The notes under the pieces: model-generated
Told to the model about the DNA's origin: nothing
What the model saw: the letters and a program-made list of their open reading frames with translations, nothing else
Databases searched by the model: none
In this document: piece after piece, positions 1 through 8,308 of the stretch
Position numbering within the stretch: position 1 is the stretch's first letter
Layout: each line of letters starts with the position of its first letter
Made by a program: the position numbers and the translations under genes
Assembly (NCBI GenBank): GCA_030613505.1
Contig: JAUWLW010000019.1
Location: forward strand, 1-52,482
DNA: 52,482 nucleotides
DNA from: Candidatus Zixiibacteriota bacterium
Lineage (GTDB): Bacteria > RBG-13-66-14 > B26-G2 > WVWN01
Direction of reading: 5' to 3'

Positions 1-83
1 CCGTTCACGTTGTCGACGTAGTACGTCGCCGCCCCGGCCACGCCGGCGACGGCGACCATAAACGCTATAATTATTTTACCCAC
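1..83 (-). CDS. N-terminal fragment of a secreted or membrane protein (cut by window edge)
   Basis: Reading leftward from a GTG at 83-81, 27 codons stay open to the window edge. They begin M-G-K followed by a hydrophobic stretch (I-I-I-A-F-M-V-A-V-A-G-V-A-G-A-A), which looks like a signal peptide or membrane anchor. A GGGGAC-type ribosome binding site lies just upstream. Too little remains to name a function. The start choice rests only on the ribosome binding site and the hydrophobic N-terminus. Confidence 0.45.
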   Translation of the reverse strand, partial: MGKIIIAFMVAVAGVAGAATYYVDNVN

Positions 84-235
84 GGCGCCCGTCCCCTTTC
101 TTAACCGCGCTACTTACACTTCGCCGTTAACCCAACCCTATCGTTGAACGCTGGGTTCCGATTTCTAAAAATATTCGTCAAACCGAACCGGCCCCGCAGA
201 ACGCAGCCACGGCCCGGCGCTCGCGCCGGCGCAGT

Positions 236-844
236 TTATTGGTACAGCGCCTTTATCCTTCCCAGACTTGTCGGCGCCACCGCGCCGTAGTATCCGGCCA
301 CTAGCCGCAACATGAGGTTGTTGGGAGCGACGGTCCTCGACCACACGCCGTCACAATTAAGCCATGTGTGTTTCCCGTTGCCGGAGTCGTTGTCGTCGAA
401 GCAGAAGGGGTCGCACTCGGGCCAATCGAAGAACTGCTCCTGGCCGACCAAAAATTCGCGCTTATCTCTGGGCGGCCACGCCACGGGGAATTCGTACCAT
501 CCGGAATTCCCGTCGCCCTCCGGGATAACCAACTTCGGCTGCCCGTTTTCCGGCCACAATATTTCGCCCGGCACGCTGGCGCTGAAGTCGAAAATCGCTA
601 TCCGGAAGCCGTCGAATTTGCCGTTGGCCTGGTCCTGGCTGCAATATATTCGTAAAGACTTTACGAAGAACTCTTGCATTCAATCGAAGGCCGAAACTTC
701 GAAATCGTTCGCGCACCAGGTATCGAACCCCTTGGCGTAGCCCAACTGGAAGCCGAACGTCCCGGTATCCCACTTGAGCTCGAATTCCTGACCGTAGGCC
801 GCCGCGGCCACAACGAAGCAGACGAGCAACACCTTTTTGTACAT
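236..844 (-). CDS. Secreted protein with C-terminal tag, interrupted by an in-frame TGA
   Basis: The ATG at 844-842 follows a strong AGGAGGTGG site and opens a clear signal peptide (M-Y-K-K then a hydrophobic run ending A-Y-G-Q). Translation stays open for 54 codons to a TGA at 682-680, then continues in the same frame for 147 residues to a true stop at 236. Both halves share good coding character, and the product ends in the tag P-T-S-L-G-R-I-K-A-L-Y-Q found on nine other proteins here. No enzyme family is recognised. The TGA may be a nonsense mutation, a sequence error or a recoded codon; a perfect hairpin lies just after it (649-667). Neighbouring genes stop with TGA, so a general code change is unlikely. 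An ATG directly after the TGA could restart translation but would lack the signal peptide. Confidence 0.6.
649..667 (-). other. Perfect hairpin just downstream of the in-frame TGA
   Basis: An 8-base inverted repeat (TTCGTAAA / TTTACGAA) with a 3-base loop starting with G begins 12 nt after the TGA at 682-680 in the reading direction. Position and loop size fall in the range known for bacterial selenocysteine insertion elements. The stem is AT-rich and codes for ordinary residues (F-V-K-S-L-R-I), so chance or a simple mRNA fold is equally possible. Confidence 0.35.
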
Positions 845-869
845 CTTCTCCACCTCCTTTTCGCGTCCT

Positions 870-897
870 ACCTTAACATTCGCGCCAAAATAGTCAA
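870..897 (-). promoter_or_regulatory. Possible promoter of the interrupted tagged gene
   Basis: TTGACT at 897-892 and TAAGGT at 875-870 are separated by 16 nt and lie about 26 nt upstream of the start codon. The -10 box is weak. The upstream region to about 985 is strongly AT-rich. Confidence 0.35.
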
Positions 898-1032
898 GAA
901 AAAAATATTGCACTATTATTATTTATCATATCAATTATGTTTAGAAACTTCCGCAGTTTTCGATATATTTTTATTTAATTAGGGCTCAAGAAAAACGGCC
1001 GCCGGCGCCGTTCGGAGGCGTGGCGTTTACGA

Positions 1033-1062
1033 TTGAAAACGGCGCCCGCCGTTTGGTATAAT
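1033..1062 (+). promoter_or_regulatory. Promoter giving a probably leaderless mRNA
   Basis: TTGAAA at 1033-1038, an 18-nt spacer and a perfect TATAAT at 1057-1062. Only 7 nt separate the -10 box from the GTG at 1070, so transcription should start at or next to the start codon. There is no room for a ribosome binding site. Confidence 0.7.
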
Positions 1063-1069
1063 CGGCCGC

Positions 1070-2125
1070 GTGGCGTGGCGCCTGGAGGAAATCGACGACG
1101 CGGGCCGGTGGGACGAATTCGTCCTCGCCCGGGCGGAGTACTCGATAACGCACAGCTTCGCCTGGGGCGAGCTGAAGGGCGCGTTCGGCTGGCGGCCGCA
1201 CCGCTTTATTTTACTGGAGGACGGCCGCGCGCGGGCCGGCGCGCAAATACTGAGCCGGCCTATCCCGGTCGTCGGCGGCGAGCTGTGGTACGCGCCGCGC
1301 GGCTTCCTCGTCGACTACGGCGACGGCACCGCGCTGGGCGAGCTGACGGCGGCGCTGCTCGAGCCGGCCCGGAAACGGGGCGCCGTCGTCCTCAAGATAG
1401 AACCGATGGCTCGCCTCGAGGCGGACTTGAGCAGGCTCGAGGCGCTGGGGTACGTGCGGCGCAGCCGCGGCGTCCAACCGCGGCGTACGCTCTACCTCGA
1501 GCTAACGCGCCGCGAGGACGAACTCCTCGCCGGCATGGACCGCCGAACGCGTTACAACGTTAAATTGGCAGGCCGCAAGGGCGTCATCGTGCGGGTCGGC
1601 AAAGAACCAGCGGACCTTCACGTTTTCTACGAGGTCCTCGAGGCCACGATCGAACGCAAGCACTTCCTCGTTCACAACCTGCCCTACTACGAGAAGGTGC
1701 TCGAGCTCTTCGGCCCCGCGAGCGCCGTATTGATCGCCGAATACGACGGCGAGCCACTGGCGGCGGCGTTCGTCCTCGGCTTCGGCAAGTACGCCCACTA
1801 CGCCCACGCCGCGTCGTCGTCGACGCGCCGCGAGCTCAAGGCCACGAACAAGGTCGCGTGGGAGGCGATTCGCTGGGCCAAAGGCGCCGGTTACCAAATC
1901 TTCGACTTCTGGGGTATCCCCCGCGAGCCGTCGCCGCGCAACCCGCTATACGGCGTCTACACGTTCAAGAAAGGCTTCGGCGGCGAGACGGTGGCGTTTG
2001 CGCCGCCGTACGACCTGCCGTTAAAACCAGTCCGCTACCGCCTTCTGAATGCCGCGCTCGCGTTCCAGGCCGCGTGGCGCAACGTGCGCGCGCGCGGGAC
2101 GTTCCGGGACCCGATGGGCAATTAA
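1070..2125 (+). CDS. FemAB/FemX-family aminoacyl ligase (GNAT fold)
   Basis: The 351-residue protein matches the FemAB group, which adds amino acids from aminoacyl-tRNA to peptidoglycan precursors or makes related amide bonds with a doubled GNAT fold. Supporting features are the T-H-S-F-A-W-G-E-L-K stretch near residue 27, a middle segment with basic residues (M-D-R-R-T-R-Y-N-V-K), and the C-terminal G-Y-Q-I-F-D-F-W-G-I-P and Y-T-F-K-K-G-F-G-G motifs typical of the family. The GTG start is fixed by the promoter immediately upstream. It heads a plus-strand run of envelope genes, with mgsA 21 nt downstream. The cell-wall role is a family inference; the substrate is unknown. Confidence 0.85.
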   Translation: MAWRLEEIDDAGRWDEFVLARAEYSITHSFAWGELKGAFGWRPHRFILLEDGRARAGAQILSRPIPVVGGELWYAPRGFLVDYGDGTALGELTAALLEPARKRGAVVLKIEPMARLEADLSRLEALGYVRRSRGVQPRRTLYLELTRREDELLAGMDRRTRYNVKLAGRKGVIVRVGKEPADLHVFYEVLEATIERKHFLVHNLPYYEKVLELFGPASAVLIAEYDGEPLAAAFVLGFGKYAHYAHAASSSTRRELKATNKVAWEAIRWAKGAGYQIFDFWGIPREPSPRNPLYGVYTFKKGFGGETVAFAPPYDLPLKPVRYRLLNAALAFQAAWRNVRARGTFRDPMGN

Positions 2126-2146
2126 TTTTTATACACGGAGGCCGAA

Positions 2147-2560
2147 TTGAAAAAGAAAATCGCCTTAGTCGCACACGACGGCCGCAAGCAGGACCTGCTG
2201 GAATGGGTGAAGTTCAACGTCGGGACGCTTCGCGAGCACGAGCTCTACGCTACCGGGACCACCGGCCAAGTCATCGCCGAGGAGACGGGCCTCGACGTCC
2301 GGCGCTTCCGCTCGGGCCCGCTGGGCGGCGACATGCAGCTCGGCGCCGCCATCGCCGAAGATAAGCTCGACATCCTCGTCTTCTTCTGGGACCCGATGAC
2401 GCCCCACCCCCACGACGTCGACGTGAAGGCATTACTCCGCATCTCGGTCCTCTACAATATACCGACCGCCTGTAACCGTTCTACCGCGGACTTCGTAATC
2501 TCGTCGCCGTTGTTGAAAGAGGATTACGTACGAACGAGCAGATACGTCGATTTACAATAG
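2147..2560 (+). CDS. mgsA: Methylglyoxal synthase
   Basis: Converts dihydroxyacetone phosphate to methylglyoxal and phosphate, a bypass of lower glycolysis. The 137-residue length is usual for the family. Hallmarks are V-A-H-D-G-R-K near residue 8, the phosphate loop T-G-T-T-G (36-40), G-P-L-G-G-D (57-62, with the catalytic Asp at 62), and D-P-M-T-P-H-P-H-D-V-D starting at 82. The start is a TTG preceded by a good GGAGG site. It sits between a FemAB-like ligase and an envelope lipoprotein, which gives no functional link. Confidence 0.95.
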   Translation: MKKKIALVAHDGRKQDLLEWVKFNVGTLREHELYATGTTGQVIAEETGLDVRRFRSGPLGGDMQLGAAIAEDKLDILVFFWDPMTPHPHDVDVKALLRISVLYNIPTACNRSTADFVISSPLLKEDYVRTSRYVDLQ

Positions 2561-2601
2561 AACGTCGCGTAGGACGTAACCCAAAACCGCGGGGTATTTT
2601 T

Positions 2602-3474
2602 ATGAAAAGATATATCGTTATACTATGTATACCGCTGCTCGTCGCGGCCGTCGCGGGTTGCGGTAAAAAGGAGAAAAAGGCCGAGCCGGTTCCGCCGGCG
2701 ACGACGGTCGAAAAGGCCGGCGAAAAGGCCTCGCCCGTGCCCGAAACGGCCCGCGTGACCGCCGGACCCTTGAACTTGCGCGATAAACCGAACCTCGACG
2801 GCGCCGTAATCGGGAGGCTGAGCGAAGGAGAGAAGGTCCTCGTCCACGGCAAGAGCGACGCCGCCGAGACCATCGACGGCAAGGCGGCGTACTGGTACGA
2901 CGTCGAGACCGTCGACAAGAAGCGCGGCTGGGCCTTCGGCGCGTACCTGGACGTGGCGGCGGAGGAAGCACCCTCGACGGGTGAAAGCGCGCCCACGGCC
3001 GAAGCGGCCGCGGACGCCCCGCTCGCCGCCATCAACGTCACCGCCGTAGCCGACGTCCCGGCGTGGAAGGCCGGCGATTATTTCGAACGCGGGAAAGAGC
3101 TGGCCGGAGCGAAAGAGTACGGCGAGGCGTTGTTTTACTACAAGGCCGCGACGGAGCGCTCACCCCAGACCGGCCCATACTGGTTCGATTTCGGCCTCGC
3201 GCTCCAGGAAGTGGGCCGCCACATCGAAGCCTCGACGGCGTACGAGCGCGCCGTCGTCCTTATGCCGGACGACTTCTGGGCCCACAACAACCTCGGCCTG
3301 GCCTGCATCCGCGCCCGGCGCCCCCGCCGCGCCGTAGAGGTCCTGGAGAAAGCGCTGACGCTCCAGCCCAAGGGGCCTATGGACCCGGCGGCCGCCAAGG
3401 ACATCGCCCGTAGGAACCTGGCCACGGCGTACGAGCTGAACGGCCAACCGGAGAAGGCCGCGGCCTTACGCTAA
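2602..3474 (+). CDS. Lipoprotein with SH3-like and TPR domains
   Basis: A lipoprotein signal (hydrophobic run, then V-A-G-C) is followed by a Lys/Glu-rich linker. A bacterial SH3-like domain spans about residues 50-115 (L-N-L-R-D-K-P pattern and a late G-W-A-F-G). Tetratricopeptide repeats cover about 155-285 (paired helices with Y-F-E-R-G, W-F-D-F-G, W-A-H-N-N-L-G). Family knowledge suggests an envelope scaffold that may bind peptidoglycan through the SH3 part, which fits the M23 peptidase encoded next. The start ATG at 2602 has only a weak upstream GGGG. The exact partner is unknown. Confidence 0.8.
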   Translation: MKRYIVILCIPLLVAAVAGCGKKEKKAEPVPPATTVEKAGEKASPVPETARVTAGPLNLRDKPNLDGAVIGRLSEGEKVLVHGKSDAAETIDGKAAYWYDVETVDKKRGWAFGAYLDVAAEEAPSTGESAPTAEAAADAPLAAINVTAVADVPAWKAGDYFERGKELAGAKEYGEALFYYKAATERSPQTGPYWFDFGLALQEVGRHIEASTAYERAVVLMPDDFWAHNNLGLACIRARRPRRAVEVLEKALTLQPKGPMDPAAAKDIARRNLATAYELNGQPEKAAALR

Positions 3475-3532
3475 CGTCCCCGGAGATAACGCCGGCTTTG
3501 ACTCAAACACCGATTTGGTTTGGAAGTCGAAT

Positions 3533-4945
3533 ATGACGGCCACTAAAGCACCCATACCTACGCCCCGCGACGAGATCGTGATCCCCCGGCGCCGCTTCGG
3601 CGGCCGGCTCGCGGTAATCGTCGTCGTAGTCCTGGCCGCCGCCGCCGCAGTTTTCCTCGGCCTCGCGGCATGGGGCGGCATCTTCAGCAAAGACGAGACG
3701 GCACCCCGCGTCACGCTCGACGTCCCGGCCGAGGGGGCGAAGTATGAGGGCGTTATCGAAATTACCGGCAGCGTCGCGGACCAGTCGAAATTGTCCGAAT
3801 TCTCGCTGGTCCTCGACGGCGCCGACTGTACGCCGGCGTTCGAGCTTGGCGGAAGGCGAACCGTCAAGTTCCGCTTCAAGCTCGACACCGGGTTGCTTGC
3901 CGACGGCCGCCACGAGCTGGCCGTCGCCGCCGCGGACGCGCGCGGCAACCGCGCCGGCACCCAGGTCACGTTTTACGTCGAGAACCACGCCACCGTCGTC
4001 GAGCTCGCGTTCGAGCCCGGCCGCGTCGACCAGGGCCGGACGCTCGTCGTCAAACTCAACGCCAATAAAAAGCTCTACGACCTGGAGGGCAAGCTCTGGG
4101 ACCAGAAGTTCCCGTTCTATAAAACGGCCGACGGCTTTACGAGCATCGTCGGCGTTCGCGCGTCCTGTCCGCCGGGCGAGTACCCGGTAGTCGTCGCCGG
4201 TTACGACGTTTACGACGAGGCCGTCGAGCTTAAGGGGACGGTAACGGTCGCCGACGGCGGCTACATTAAAGAAAAAATCGTAATCACCGCGCCGGACAAG
4301 AAGAAGATCTTCGACCCCGCGCTCGAGGAGAAGAAGATGCTCGAGTACCGCAAGGTCCAGGGCATCATCACGCGGCGCCGCGACGAGCAACTCTGGGCCG
4401 GGACCTTCGCGATGCCGGCGGAGGGGCGTATAACGTCGCCCTTCGGCACGTACCGCACCTTCAGCACCGGCGGCGAGTCGCGCCACCTCGGCGTCGACAT
4501 CGCCAACAAGGAGGGGACGCCCATCCGGGCCTCCAACCGCGGCGAGGTCATGCTGGCCGAGGGGCTCATCGTGCGCGGCAACACGGTTATACTGGACCAC
4601 GGCCGCGGCGTCTTCTCCATCTACAATCACCTCTCGGCCGTCGCCGTCGAGCCCGGTCAAACGGTCGAGAAGGGCCAGGTCGTCGGCTATATGGGCTCGA
4701 GCGGCCTGGCCACCGGCCCGCACGTCCACTGGGAGATGCGCGTCTTCAAGTGGGTGGTGGCCCCGCTGCAGTGGACAAAGACCACGTTCACGTACCGCCC
4801 GCCCGAGGACGAGGAGAAAGCGCTGCAGGAGGTAGAGCGCGGTTACGAGGAAGCGCTGGCCGCGGCGCCGCCGGAGGCCAAGGAAAGTACCGGCGGCCAC
4901 TTCAAGGCCGGCGAGCTTATACCCGATATGGAGGGCGCGGATTGA
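3533..4945 (+). CDS. Membrane-anchored M23 metallopeptidase
   Basis: A LytM-type peptidase, of the family that cleaves peptidoglycan cross-bridges or activates amidases. The 470-residue protein has a short cytoplasmic start, one membrane helix (about 29-50), an Ig-like region (about 60-150), further beta-rich sequence, and the M23 domain in the last 170 residues. Zinc ligands are visible: H-L-G-V-D (H318, D322) and H-V-H-W-E (H397, H399). The domain also contains S-P-F-G-T-Y and G-x-S-G-x-A-T-G-P-H-V-H. The ATG at 3533 follows GGAAG at good spacing and is preferred over a TTG six codons earlier. The stop overlaps the start of the next gene by one base. Confidence 0.9.
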   Translation: MTATKAPIPTPRDEIVIPRRRFGGRLAVIVVVVLAAAAAVFLGLAAWGGIFSKDETAPRVTLDVPAEGAKYEGVIEITGSVADQSKLSEFSLVLDGADCTPAFELGGRRTVKFRFKLDTGLLADGRHELAVAAADARGNRAGTQVTFYVENHATVVELAFEPGRVDQGRTLVVKLNANKKLYDLEGKLWDQKFPFYKTADGFTSIVGVRASCPPGEYPVVVAGYDVYDEAVELKGTVTVADGGYIKEKIVITAPDKKKIFDPALEEKKMLEYRKVQGIITRRRDEQLWAGTFAMPAEGRITSPFGTYRTFSTGGESRHLGVDIANKEGTPIRASNRGEVMLAEGLIVRGNTVILDHGRGVFSIYNHLSAVAVEPGQTVEKGQVVGYMGSSGLATGPHVHWEMRVFKWVVAPLQWTKTTFTYRPPEDEEKALQEVERGYEEALAAAPPEAKESTGGHFKAGELIPDMEGAD

Positions 4946-5607
4946 TGGTAGAAAAGTTGGCGTACGACCCCGCGGCCGAAGCGCCGCGGCTCCTAAAGGA
5001 ATTGGCGCCGTACAACGTCCACAAGATGAAGCTGGCCGTGCCGGCCGCGGCCTTGCTCGTCGTCGACATGCAGAACGCCTTCATCCATCCTGACGGCTCG
5101 ATCTACTTGCCCGCCGGCGCGGCGATCGCGGACGCCGTCGCCGCGGTGGCCAACGCCTTCCGCGCCGCGGGCCGCCCCGTCTTCTTCACCCGACACGCCG
5201 AGGACCCGGCGGGCGGCAACGCCGGCATGATGGCCTTTTGGTGGGAGGACTCGTCGCCCAAGGAGGGTACATGGGAGGCCGCGATCTTCGAGGGGCTCGC
5301 GCCCCGGCCGGGCGACGTCGTAATTCCCAAAATCAGGTACAACGCGTTCGTCGCCACCGACCTCGAGCTCAGGCTGCGCGAGGCAGGCGTAAAGGACCTG
5401 GCGATAACAGGCGTAATGACCAACCTATGCTGCGAGAGCACCGCGCGCGACGCGTTCATGCGCGACTTCCGCGTCTTCTTCGCCGCCGACGGCACCGCGG
5501 CGCCGTCGCTCGAGTTTCACAGGGGTTCGCTTCTCAACCTGGCGTACGGCTTCGCGTACGTCCTCACGTGCGACGAGCTCGTCGCTATGGTTAAGGGTAA
5601 AAAATAA
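4945..5607 (+). CDS. Isochorismatase-family cysteine hydrolase
   Basis: The 220-residue protein shows the isochorismatase-like catalytic triad: Asp in L-L-V-V-D-M-Q-N (D41), Lys in I-P-K-I-R-Y (K129) and Cys in G-V-M-T-N-L-C (C162). The family includes nicotinamidases, N-carbamoylsarcosine amidases and ureidoacrylate hydrolases; nothing here decides the substrate. The ATG overlaps the stop of the M23 gene (TGATG) and has GGAGG upstream, so the two are probably translationally coupled. It ends the plus-strand run. Confidence 0.88.
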   Translation: MVEKLAYDPAAEAPRLLKELAPYNVHKMKLAVPAAALLVVDMQNAFIHPDGSIYLPAGAAIADAVAAVANAFRAAGRPVFFTRHAEDPAGGNAGMMAFWWEDSSPKEGTWEAAIFEGLAPRPGDVVIPKIRYNAFVATDLELRLREAGVKDLAITGVMTNLCCESTARDAFMRDFRVFFAADGTAAPSLEFHRGSLLNLAYGFAYVLTCDELVAMVKGKK

Positions 5608-5624
5608 GGCCCGCGCCGCGGGCC
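5601..5624 (-). terminator. Hairpin terminator for the minus-strand nitrilase gene
   Basis: A GC stem of 7 bp (GGCCCGC / GCGGGCC) at 5608-5624 with a 3-nt loop is followed, reading the minus strand, by a T-rich run. On the plus strand no T-run follows, so it serves the minus strand better. Confidence 0.55.
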
Positions 5625-5644
5625 TCTACTAAACCAGGCCGCAA

Positions 5645-6448
5645 TTATTTCGGTTTTAGTAGTTCGCTGTAGAGGTCCACGCGCCGGTCGGCGAAGACGT
5701 CGTTTTGGGGGGTGACGAATTTGTCGTCGGCTTCGGCCGGGTTTACGTCGATCGAGACCGCGGCCCCCTCGTCCTCCAGCCGGAGTAACACTTCGCCCCG
5801 CGGGTTCACGATCTGACTTTGGCCTATGAACGTCATCGCCTCGTCCCACCGGTCCTCGATCCCCGTGCGGTTCGCGGTGACGGCGAAGACGCGGTTCTCG
5901 AGGCAGCGGGTGACCATAGCCGCCGGGCAGTCCGGCAAAACCAGATTGGCGGGATGCAAGACGATCTGCGCGCCTCGCAGCGCCAAGATGCGGACGACCT
6001 CGGGGAATATCCAATCGAAGCAGATCATCATCCCCACCCGGGCGAGGCCGACGTCGTACACCTCGAACGCGTCCTCGCGGGCCGCGTCGAAGAGGTCCTT
6101 CTCGCGCCAGAAAAGGTGGACTTTCCGGTAGACGCCGCGCAGGCCGTCGGGACCCATAAGGACCGCGCTATTGTACAGGGCGTCGCCGTCGGCTTCCGGG
6201 ATGCCGGCGCAGGCAAAAGCGCCGCGGCGACGGCACCACTCGGCGAGGCGCTCCACCGTGGGGCCGCCCGTCGCCGGCTCGGCCAACTCCTTCAGCTCTT
6301 CGCGGTCCTTGAATTGATAACCGCTCGCGAAGAGCTCCGGGAACACGTACAGGTCCGCCTCGACGCCGTCCGCCAGCGTCAGCGCCTGGGAAATATTTTC
6401 GGAAACCTTGCCGAATGAGGGCGAAAATTGTACGAACGCCAGCCGCAT
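5645..6448 (-). CDS. Carbon-nitrogen hydrolase (nitrilase superfamily)
   Basis: The 267-residue protein carries the nitrilase triad: Glu in V-F-P-E-L-F (E38), Lys in Y-R-K-V-H-L-F (K109) and Cys in M-I-C-F-D-W (C143). It also has the late H-P-A-N-L-V and N-R-V-F-A-V-T-A-N-R segments. The family hydrolyses C-N bonds in amides and ureides (omega-amidase and N-carbamoylputrescine amidase types). The substrate cannot be told from sequence. It faces the isochorismatase-like hydrolase across a short terminator region, so it is a separate transcript. Confidence 0.88.
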   Translation of the reverse strand: MRLAFVQFSPSFGKVSENISQALTLADGVEADLYVFPELFASGYQFKDREELKELAEPATGGPTVERLAEWCRRRGAFACAGIPEADGDALYNSAVLMGPDGLRGVYRKVHLFWREKDLFDAAREDAFEVYDVGLARVGMMICFDWIFPEVVRILALRGAQIVLHPANLVLPDCPAAMVTRCLENRVFAVTANRTGIEDRWDEAMTFIGQSQIVNPRGEVLLRLEDEGAAVSIDVNPAEADDKFVTPQNDVFADRRVDLYSELLKPK

Positions 6449-6485
6449 AAATCCCGACTACAGCTTTGTTAGCGGAGGTAAGAAA

Positions 6486-6926
6486 TTGTACGACTTCAAA
6501 ACGGACCCACACTTCGAATGCGTAGGCCACCTCACGACGCGCGAGGCCGACGTCGTCGTCCGCGTCGAGGGGTGGCAGCCCGAGGCCGACGGCCGGACGC
6601 TTCTATGGTTCGGCCGCCACCAATATTTCAGCCGCACGTACAAGAGCCACCTCATCGCCGAAGTCGCCGCCGACGGCGCCGAGCGCGTAACCTACCACGA
6701 CATGCTGGCCGACAACGTCGCGGTCGAGCCGGGCAAGTCGTACCACGTGTGGATTATGGCCGCGGCCGCGACGCCCGGGCCGGACGGCAAATTAGTAGTC
6801 GAGAAAACGCGCTCCGGCCATGGCCACGTCAGACTCTACCGCCGCCTCCACCCGGACGACGTCGACCTCCCCCCTAAAAAAGAAAAGAAGAAATCGCTCT
6901 GGGCCAAACTGTCGGGTCGGAAGTAA
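6486..6926 (+). CDS. Conserved hypothetical protein, 146 residues
   Basis: I do not recognise a family. The best start is a TTG at 6486, because a strong GGAGGT lies 6 nt before it; earlier in-frame starts would overlap the divergent nitrilase gene. The protein is soluble and mixed alpha/beta-looking, with no signal peptide. It contains W-F-G-R-H-Q-Y-F-S-R and Y-H-V-W-I-M-A-A-A, and ends in a lysine-rich tail (P-P-K-K-E-K-K-K-S). It converges on the SAM hydrolase gene with a 12-nt gap. Confidence 0.6.
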   Translation: MYDFKTDPHFECVGHLTTREADVVVRVEGWQPEADGRTLLWFGRHQYFSRTYKSHLIAEVAADGAERVTYHDMLADNVAVEPGKSYHVWIMAAAATPGPDGKLVVEKTRSGHGHVRLYRRLHPDDVDLPPKKEKKKSLWAKLSGRK

Positions 6927-6938
6927 CCGCTAGTCGGC

Positions 6939-7739
6939 CTACTTCGTCGCCGCCACCCGCACGTCGTCACCGGCCTTGATGCCCAACGCGACGGCGGCGT
7001 TACCCTGGGCGATGGCGAGCTCGAGGCGCCCCATGGAGTTGATGAGCGCCAACGGCGCGCCGGAGACGACCTCGGTATAGTGCCGCTTCAACGTCCCGAA
7101 GTCGACGTCGCAACAACGCACGTAGTAAGCCTCCCACGGCGGGAGGTCTTCCTCTTTTATGGACGTTATGCAGTTGCCGAAGTGGTCGACGTGGAGTACG
7201 ACGCCGGCGAGCTCGTCGCCCTCCATCGACGCTCGCGGCCACGGGAACTTCACCGGGTCTTCGAGCGACGGCCCCAGCGAGCGGTAGTCGGCGCCGCGGG
7301 CGATGTGCGCCGCCGCGGGTGCGAAGAGGTCGCGGCCGTGGAAGGTGCTCGAGTACGGCTTCAGGCGGAAGCGCTCCTCCTCGATCGCGACGGCACCGGC
7401 CATTACGTCCTCTTGTAAAAAGGGCGTGAAGACGCCGTTGTCGGGGCCGACGAAGTATTGCCCGACCGCGGCCAACGCGAGCGCCCGCCGCCTCGAGCCG
7501 ACGCCCGGGTCGACGACGACCAGGTGGATCGTATTCGAGGGGAAATACGGGGCCGTGGCCTCGATTATCAGCGCCGTCGGCAGGATCTCGTGGGGCGGAA
7601 CGTCGTGGCTGATGTCGACCAGTCGGGCGCCGGGGCACAGCTTCAACAGGACGCCCCTCATACTCGCCACGTATCCGTCCGACACGCCGAAGTCGCTGGT
7701 GAGCGTTATGATAGGCTCTTTAGCTCGAGCGCCCGTCAC
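6939..7739 (-). CDS. S-adenosylmethionine hydrolase (SAM hydroxide adenosyltransferase, DUF62)
   Basis: Family members hydrolyse S-adenosylmethionine to adenosine and methionine, or use halide in the related fluorinases. Hallmarks in the 266 residues are T-S-D-F-G near 14-18 with D21 following, S-H-D-V-P-P, V-V-D-P-G-V-G-S, G-P-D-N-G-V-F, F-H-G-R-D-L-F-A-P and H-V-D-H-F-G-N. The GTG start overlaps the stop of the upstream flavin reductase gene by 4 nt, suggesting coupling. Confidence 0.92.
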   Translation of the reverse strand: MTGARAKEPIITLTSDFGVSDGYVASMRGVLLKLCPGARLVDISHDVPPHEILPTALIIEATAPYFPSNTIHLVVVDPGVGSRRRALALAAVGQYFVGPDNGVFTPFLQEDVMAGAVAIEEERFRLKPYSSTFHGRDLFAPAAAHIARGADYRSLGPSLEDPVKFPWPRASMEGDELAGVVLHVDHFGNCITSIKEEDLPPWEAYYVRCCDVDFGTLKRHYTEVVSGAPLALINSMGRLELAIAQGNAAVALGIKAGDDVRVAATK

Positions 7740-8299
7740 TTGGGCTTACCCGCCTCCCGCGCCGGCCCGCCGAGGGGCGCGAAGAAATTGCCGGTGAGGT
7801 GATGTATCGTAGTCGGTTTCCCCGCGCCCGGGCCGAAGCGGTTCATCGCCGCTTCCTCGTCCGCGACGACGCGAACGACGCGCATTATGAACGCCGTGTG
7901 GTCGCCGGCCCCAAAGCTATTCTCCCACACGCACTCCAACGTGGCCAGGCATTGCTCTATGCCCGGCGGCTTGACCCGCTCGGACGGCGCGGGCGTCAAT
8001 GCCGTCTCGGCGAACTTGTCCACGTCGCGGCCCGAGACGCGGCCGCAGAACGCGACCTCCTCCAAAAGCGACCACGGCGGGACGTTTATCGTAACCTCGC
8101 GCCCCGCTTTTATCAGGCCGTAGCTGTAGCGCCGCGGCGACACCGATATCATCACGAGCGGCGGGTCGTGGCTCACCGGCGCCGCCCAAGCCAGCGTAAT
8201 GATGTTGGGGGAACCCTCGTGCTGTGCCACGGCCAGGACCGCGGGGCCGCAGTTAAGAAACCTGTTAAAAAACGCCGGTTCGAATTCTATCTTGTGCAT
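7736..8299 (-). CDS. Flavin reductase family protein (FMN-binding split barrel)
   Basis: The 187-residue protein resembles the flavoredoxin or flavin-reductase-like family, which binds FMN noncovalently. Typical pieces are N-I-I-T-L-A-W near 32-38, P-P-L-V-M-I-S-V near 46, R-Y-S-Y-G-L-I, E-V-T-I-N-V-P and a late D-H-T-A-F-I-M-R-V. The electron partner is not indicated. The gene lies 9 nt after the NIF3-like gene and overlaps the SAM hydrolase gene, forming a three-gene minus-strand unit. Confidence 0.85.
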   Translation of the reverse strand: MHKIEFEPAFFNRFLNCGPAVLAVAQHEGSPNIITLAWAAPVSHDPPLVMISVSPRRYSYGLIKAGREVTINVPPWSLLEEVAFCGRVSGRDVDKFAETALTPAPSERVKPPGIEQCLATLECVWENSFGAGDHTAFIMRVVRVVADEEAAMNRFGPGAGKPTTIHHLTGNFFAPLGGPAREAGKPK

Positions 8300-8308
8300 A
8301 TAGCCCCG

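Noticed and set aside
680-682. TGA read as a sense codon throughout the genome
   Set aside because: Other genes in the window end with TGA, including overlapping stop/start pairs (4943-4945, 28353-28351), so a code change is unlikely.
3503-4900. A 465-codon minus-strand frame over the M23 peptidase gene
   Set aside because: It is the antisense of a gene with intact zinc ligands; its sequence is low-complexity and matches nothing.
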